Source of the DNA: Planctomycetota bacterium
Lineage (GTDB): Bacteria; Planctomycetota; Phycisphaerae; FEN-1346
Assembly (NCBI GenBank): GCA_026386995.1
Contig: JAPLMO010000297.1
Location: 1-18,028, forward strand
DNA: 18,028 bases
Direction: 5' to 3'
Part shown: piece after piece, positions 14,640 through 18,028 of the stretch
Position numbering within the stretch: position 1 is the stretch's first letter
Layout: every line of letters starts with the position of its first letter
The notes under the pieces: generated by a model
Databases searched by the model: none
What the model was told of the DNA's origin: nothing
Seen by the model: only the letters and a program-made list of their open reading frames with translations
Position numbers and translations under genes: made by a program

Positions 14640-15728
14640 CTACAGGCGGAACTTCCCATCCGCCTGCACCACCTTTCCGTCCGCCTCAATGCGCCCGCCC
14701 TGCCGCAGGTCGCAGATCATGTCCCAGTGCAGGGAAGACTTGTTGCGGCCGCCGGTCTCCTCGTAACTACGGCCAAGGGCGAGGTGGACCGACCCGCCGA
14801 TCTTCTCGTCAAAGAGGATGTTCTTGATGAACCGCGCGATGCCGTAATTCGTGCCGATGCCCAGTTCGCCCAGCCGCCGGGCGCCCGGGTCCATGTCGAT
14901 CATCTCCAGGAGGAACGCCTCGTTCTTGGCGGCGGTCGCCTTCACCACCCTGCCCTTCTCGAACTCCAGCCGCACGTCGGTCACTTCCTTGCCGCGATGG
15001 CACACCGGGTAGGTGTAGCGGATACAGCCTTCGGCGCTGGTCTCGACGGGGCCGGTGAAGACCTCGCCATCGGGCATGTTGTGCGTACCGTAGGCCCCGA
15101 GGAGTTTTCGCCCCTTGACGCTCATCGAGAGGTCCGTGTCGGGGGCAACGATGCGGATGCGGTCGGCCCCCTTCAGGCGAGCGATGATCTTCTCCTGCAT
15201 CGCGCGGGCCTTCCCCCACTCGGCCACGGGGTCCTTGCGGTCTGTAAGGGTTGCGGCATAGACGAACTCCTCGAACTCCTCCAGGCCCATGCCGGCATCC
15301 TGGGCGTAGGCGGGCGTCGGAAAGAGCGCCAGCACCCACTCGTTCTTGCGCATGACGATTTCGGTGAGCGGCCGGCGGGCGGTTTCCGTGAGGCGCTGCT
15401 TGGCCGGGTCGGTTCCCGCGAGGGCCTGCGTGTTCGTGTCGGCCATGATGTTGATGGAGTGGTCGGCCTCGCGCGCAGACGCCAGGGCCGACTTGGGCGT
15501 GAACGCGAGTTGCTCACGCCCCGCCTCGGCGTAGAAGACCTCGGCGGCAGCGTTGGGGGCCATGCGGTACATCGGATGGCCGCCCGCGCGCAAGACGCAG
15601 CGCCCGACCTCCAGAACGAGCGGCTCCGCCGCCGCCGGCCCGGAGATCATCACCACCTGGCCGCGCTTAACCTTGCGAGAATATCCGACCAGCACCTCCG
15701 CCAACCGGCTAACGCGTGCATCGAGCAT
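14640..15728 (-). CDS. M29 family aminopeptidase
   Basis: A cytosolic metallo-aminopeptidase of 362 residues, removing N-terminal amino acids from peptides with a two-metal centre. The start ATG (15728) is preceded by AAAGGAG at good spacing; the longer frame to 15785 lacks such a site. The M29 ligand set is complete: the glutamate in DGEVFTGPVE, E288 (GELGIG), H315 (GSVHLALGRS), Y322, H334 and D336 (SLHWDM). The length fits the family. It is upstream of, and probably co-transcribed with, the beta-helix gene, though a functional tie is not obvious. Confidence 0.9.
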   Translation of the reverse strand: MLDARVSRLAEVLVGYSRKVKRGQVVMISGPAAAEPLVLEVGRCVLRAGGHPMYRMAPNAAAEVFYAEAGREQLAFTPKSALASAREADHSINIMADTNTQALAGTDPAKQRLTETARRPLTEIVMRKNEWVLALFPTPAYAQDAGMGLEEFEEFVYAATLTDRKDPVAEWGKARAMQEKIIARLKGADRIRIVAPDTDLSMSVKGRKLLGAYGTHNMPDGEVFTGPVETSAEGCIRYTYPVCHRGKEVTDVRLEFEKGRVVKATAAKNEAFLLEMIDMDPGARRLGELGIGTNYGIARFIKNILFDEKIGGSVHLALGRSYEETGGRNKSSLHWDMICDLRQGGRIEADGKVVQADGKFRL

Positions 15729-15766
15729 CGATGATTCTCCTTTGGACCAGGGAAAATTCCGCCTAC

Positions 15767-15796
15767 ATCGTAACGGTTGAAACACCGGGTGTGCAA
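15767..15796 (-). promoter_or_regulatory. Candidate promoter of the aminopeptidase/beta-helix pair
   Basis: On the minus strand TTGCAC (15796-15791) and TACGAT (15772-15767) are separated by 18 bases. Transcription would begin near 15760, about 32 bases before the ATG. The promoter begins directly beside the large palindromic element. Confidence 0.45.
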
Positions 15797-15800
15797 CAAT

Positions 15801-15992
15801 CCGCCTTATTTAGCCCCGGGTGAATGTACGTGTTTAGCGCCCGCACCGCGGTGTGGCACGGCTGGCTTGTCCAGCCGTGGCGGAAGGCCCGCGACGTTTC
15901 CCACGGCTGGACAAGCCAGCCGTGCCACACCCGTTATTGCGGGGTGCGCCACACGCTAAACACGTACATTCACCCGGGGCTAAATACGGCGG
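15801..15992. repeat. 192-base nested palindromic element with TTTAGCC/GGCTAAA ends
   Basis: The outer arms 15807-15839 and 15954-15986 are perfect 33-base inverted repeats, extending to 39 bases with one mismatch (15801-15839 / 15954-15992). The inner arms 15851-15880 and 15901-15930 are perfect 30-base inverted repeats, and each inner arm holds its own palindrome CACGGCTGG-CTTGT-CCAGCCGTG. A 20-base centre separates the inner arms. It occupies the gap between folE and the aminopeptidase gene, both on the minus strand. No protein is encoded. Confidence 0.92.
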
Positions 15993-16015
15993 GCACGCGC
16001 CGCGCGGCGACGCAC

Positions 16016-16591
16016 TTACAGCCGCGCGCGGCCGCCGGTCAGGAGCATCAGGGCCTCGGCCCGCGTCGCGGCCTTCTCCCGGAATATGCCGCGCACCACG
16101 CTCGTGACGGTCACGGTGCCGGGCTTGTGGACGCCGCGGATCGTCATGCAGAGGTGCTCGGCCTCGACGACCACCATTACGCCGCGCGGCCGGAGGGTCT
16201 TCATGATGTCGTCGGCAATCGCCGTGGTCAGGCGTTCCTGGACCTGGAGTTTGCGGGCCTCCATTTCGACGATCCGCGCCAATTTCGAGAGCCCCGTCAC
16301 GCGCTTGGCGTGCGGCAGGTAGGCGACGTGGGCCCGGCCGATGAACGGCACCAGGTGATGCTCGCACATGCTCACCAGCGGGATGTCGCGCACCAGGACG
16401 ATCTCGTCGTGCTCCTCGACCGGCAGGAAGGTCATAACGTCCTTGGCCTTCTTGTCCATGCCGGCGACGAGTTCCTTCCACATGTGGGCGACGCGCAGGG
16501 GCGTGTCCCGCAGGCCGGGTCGGCGGGGGTCCTCGCCGATGCCTTCCAGCAGCAGGCGCGTGGCCCGCGCAACTTTCTTTAGGTCCACCAT
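16016..16591 (-). CDS. folE: GTP cyclohydrolase I
   Basis: A 191-residue enzyme that converts GTP to dihydroneopterin triphosphate, the first step of tetrahydrofolate and other pterin synthesis. The zinc ligands C76 and H79 (MCEHHLVPF) and C148 (EHLCMTIRG) are present, with [23 protein letters not shown] and the C-terminal [13 protein letters not shown] motifs of type I enzymes. It has a strong GAAGGAGG site before the ATG. It follows the URO-D-like gene on the same strand, with a palindromic element between. The decameric cytosolic enzyme is expected to be functional. Confidence 0.96.
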   Translation of the reverse strand: MVDLKKVARATRLLLEGIGEDPRRPGLRDTPLRVAHMWKELVAGMDKKAKDVMTFLPVEEHDEIVLVRDIPLVSMCEHHLVPFIGRAHVAYLPHAKRVTGLSKLARIVEMEARKLQVQERLTTAIADDIMKTLRPRGVMVVVEAEHLCMTIRGVHKPGTVTVTSVVRGIFREKAATRAEALMLLTGGRARL

Positions 16592-16609
16592 TGTGATGCC
16601 TCCTTCAAC

Positions 16610-16684
16610 GTAGGGTGGGTGCTATGCACCCACGGACGTTGCCGTCCGCGCACGAGAATGGCGGGTGCAAAGCACCCACCCTAC
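16610..16684. repeat. Palindromic element with GTAGGGTGGGTGCT ends
   Basis: GTAGGGTGGGTGCT (16610-16623) and its perfect complement (16671-16684) flank a 47-base centre. Sub-palindromes GGGTGCTATGCACCC and GGGTGCAAAGCACCC lie at the two ends, and GGACG-TTGC-CGTCC lies in the centre. It starts just upstream of the folE ribosome binding site and ends in the stop codon of the URO-D-like gene. Confidence 0.85.
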
Positions 16685-16690
16685 ATCATT
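16676..16690. repeat. 15-bp repeat supplying the stop codon of the URO-D-like gene
   Basis: CCACCCTACATCATT matches 12537-12551 exactly. On the minus strand it begins AATGA, whose TGA ends the URO-D-like gene. It overlaps the right end of the GTAGGG element. Confidence 0.8.
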
Positions 16691-17693
16691 CATAGAAGCC
16701 GTACTCGTACGCCGCATCGAAAATCGCGACGATGTTCTCCGGCGGCACGCCCGCCTGGATGTTGTGCACGTTATTGAAGACGTACCCGCCGCCCGGCTTC
16801 CATGCTTCGAGGTTGCGGCGGACGTGCTCGCGGACGGCCTCGGGCGCGGCGGTCGGCAGCACGTGCTGGGCATCGATCGCCCCGCCCCAGAACGCCAGGC
16901 GATTGCCGAAGCGCTCTTTGAGGTCCTTCGGGTCCATCCGGGCGGCGCTGATCTGGACGGGGTTCAGGATGTCGATGCCGTTGTCCATCAGGTCCGGGAT
17001 GTACTCGATGCACGACCCGCACGTGTGGTACCAAATCTTCGCCTTCGTGCGGGAGCGGATGTACTGAACGAGTTGCTTCTGACGGGGTTTTACAACGCGG
17101 CGGTAGAAGTCGGGCCGGAAGAGCGGCCCCGCCTGCCCGGCCAGGTCGTCGCCGATCATGATGACGTCCACGACGTCGCCGGCCTCGCCCAAGAACGCGC
17201 GAAACCAGTCCATCCAGAACGCCAGCGTCCGGTCCAGCATGGCCTCGCAGAACTCCGGCTGCGTCAGCGTGTCGATGAACCACTGCTCCAGGCCGCGCAT
17301 GTACCAGCATATCTCGTACACGACGCCCGAGATGCCGCTGACCACGGCGTACGGCGTGTCGCGCCGGATCGCCAGGGCCCGGTCGCGCAGGCCCGCAAAG
17401 CGGCCGGGGTCGTCGCCTTTCGGAAACGGATAGCGATTCACATCCTCGATGGACGCGCCGGCGAGCGGATGGTGCGTAATGTCCATGTAGAGCGGCGAGT
17501 CGTCGGGCATAGACCACGTGACGCCGAACTCATCGGTCAGGTCGTGCCACGTGCGTCCGTCGCGCAGGCGCGTGACGATGCCGCCCTTCCAGTCGGCCGC
17601 CGCCCCGGCCGCGATGTACCGCGTATCCACGTGGAACCGCTCGAGCACCTTCTCGCACGGCCGCGCCAGTTGCTGGACGGCGTCCATAATCAC
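16686..17693 (-). CDS. Uroporphyrinogen decarboxylase-like (MtaA/CmuA-type) protein, N-terminus missing
   Basis: A URO-D superfamily protein of the corrinoid methyltransferase-like branch. From the GTG at 17693 it has 335 residues; recognisable coding continues to about 17717 (HLGIRDDLV), but no start codon follows before homology ends. Key features are RYPFPKGDDPGRF (88-99), VSGISGVVYEICWYMRGLEQ, MIGDDLAGQ, a zinc-like motif HTCGSC (H223, C225, C228), FWGGAID and the terminal NIQAGVPPENIVAIFD. The family moves methyl groups between substrates and cobalamin proteins, or is of unknown role. The first 45 or so residues usual for the family are absent because the sequence joins an inverted paralogue. 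It may thus be a pseudogene or use the internal GTG. Confidence 0.8.
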   Translation of the reverse strand: MIMDAVQQLARPCEKVLERFHVDTRYIAAGAAADWKGGIVTRLRDGRTWHDLTDEFGVTWSMPDDSPLYMDITHHPLAGASIEDVNRYPFPKGDDPGRFAGLRDRALAIRRDTPYAVVSGISGVVYEICWYMRGLEQWFIDTLTQPEFCEAMLDRTLAFWMDWFRAFLGEAGDVVDVIMIGDDLAGQAGPLFRPDFYRRVVKPRQKQLVQYIRSRTKAKIWYHTCGSCIEYIPDLMDNGIDILNPVQISAARMDPKDLKERFGNRLAFWGGAIDAQHVLPTAAPEAVREHVRRNLEAWKPGGGYVFNNVHNIQAGVPPENIVAIFDAAYEYGFYE

Positions 17694-17717
17694 GAGGTCG
17701 TCCCGGATGCCCAGGTG

Positions 17718-18028
17718 CGCCGCTACCCGTTCCCGAAAGGCGACGATCCCGGCCGCTTTGCGGGCCTGCGCGACCGGGCCCTGGCGATCCGCCGCGACAC
17801 GCCGTACGCCGTGGTCAGCGGCATCTCGGGCGTCGTGTACGAGATTTGCTGGTACATGCGCGGCTTGGAGCAGTGGTTTATGGACACGTTGATGCGCCCG
17901 GAGTTCTGCGAGGCCCTGCTGAACCGGACGCTGAAGTTCTGGATGGACTGGTTCCGCGCTTTTTTAGACGAGGTGGGCGACGTCGTGGACGTGATCATGA
18001 TCGGCGACGACCTGGCGGGGCAGGCCGG
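17718..18028 (+). pseudogene. Second URO-D-like paralogue, 5'-truncated, running off the window
   Basis: The plus strand from about 17718 reads RRYPFPKGDDPGRFAGLRDR ... VVSGISGVVYEICWYMRGLE ... FWMDWFRAFLDEVGDVVDVI ... IGDDLAGQA, the same protein as residues 87-188 of the minus-strand gene. The two are nearly identical at first and then diverge (for example DTLMRPEFCEALLNRTLKFW against DTLTQPEFCEAMLDRTLAFW), so it is a true paralogue rather than an exact copy. The first 100 or so residues are missing at the junction and no start codon was identified. The 3' end is outside the window, so it may be intact or not. Confidence 0.75.

Noticed and set aside
14514..15734. A 406-codon plus-strand frame over the aminopeptidase
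   Set aside because: The minus strand carries all M29 metal ligands; this frame has none and no ribosome binding site.

Overview
The window is a high-GC bacterial chromosome segment, compactly coded on both strands, with no tRNA, rRNA, CRISPR array or complete transposon visible. The gene mix points to Planctomycetota, probably a Phycisphaerae-like lineage: a zinc-ribbon membrane protein, a secreted parallel beta-helix protein, paralogous URO-D-like genes, an ECF sigma trio, and gaps filled with nested palindromes. This placement is an inference from gene content and style; no marker gene proves it.

Layout. 3-515 is the 3' part of a CPBP membrane protease. 678-2279 is a radical SAM enzyme with the cysteine architecture of the MJ0619/tetraether lipid synthase (Tes) family. 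2329-3036 is a lipoprotein whose signal peptide is translated from one arm of an intergenic inverted repeat. 3059-5083 (-) is a KimA-like APC permease with a cytosolic C-terminal domain. A roughly 500-base control region follows, with a promoter for each direction. 5604-7376 is an AIPR-family (abortive-infection type) protein, followed by a 72-residue small protein (7444-7662); together they look like an accessory module of lower GC. 7953-9852 is a tight trio of ECF sigma factor, zinc-finger anti-sigma factor and exported protein, ending in a strong hairpin. 9964-10605 (-) is a zinc-ribbon membrane protein and 10766-11089 (-) a PilZ protein. 11240-12433 is a tRNA-dihydrouridine synthase interrupted in frame by a double palindromic element. 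On the minus strand follow a secreted beta-helix protein (12547-14607), an M29 aminopeptidase (14640-15728), GTP cyclohydrolase I (16016-16591) and a URO-D-like protein (16686-17693). The window ends in a second, plus-strand copy of the URO-D-like gene, fused head to head with the first.

The main theme is small palindromic repeats. At least four kinds occur: AATGACGAAT type, TTCAAAGTTCAA type, TTTAGCC...GGCTAAA type and GTAGGGTGG type, plus the pair inside dus. They sit in gaps, supply stop codons to two genes, supply a signal peptide to one and add about 47 residues to an enzyme. This is reminiscent of exapted palindromic elements such as the Rickettsia RPEs.

The strongest candidates for something undescribed are the coding insertion in dus, the element-supplied stop codons, the bacterial Tes-like enzyme, and the AIPR plus small-ORF module behind a promoter with three tandem repeats. 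All gene functions are read from motifs only; no database search was run.
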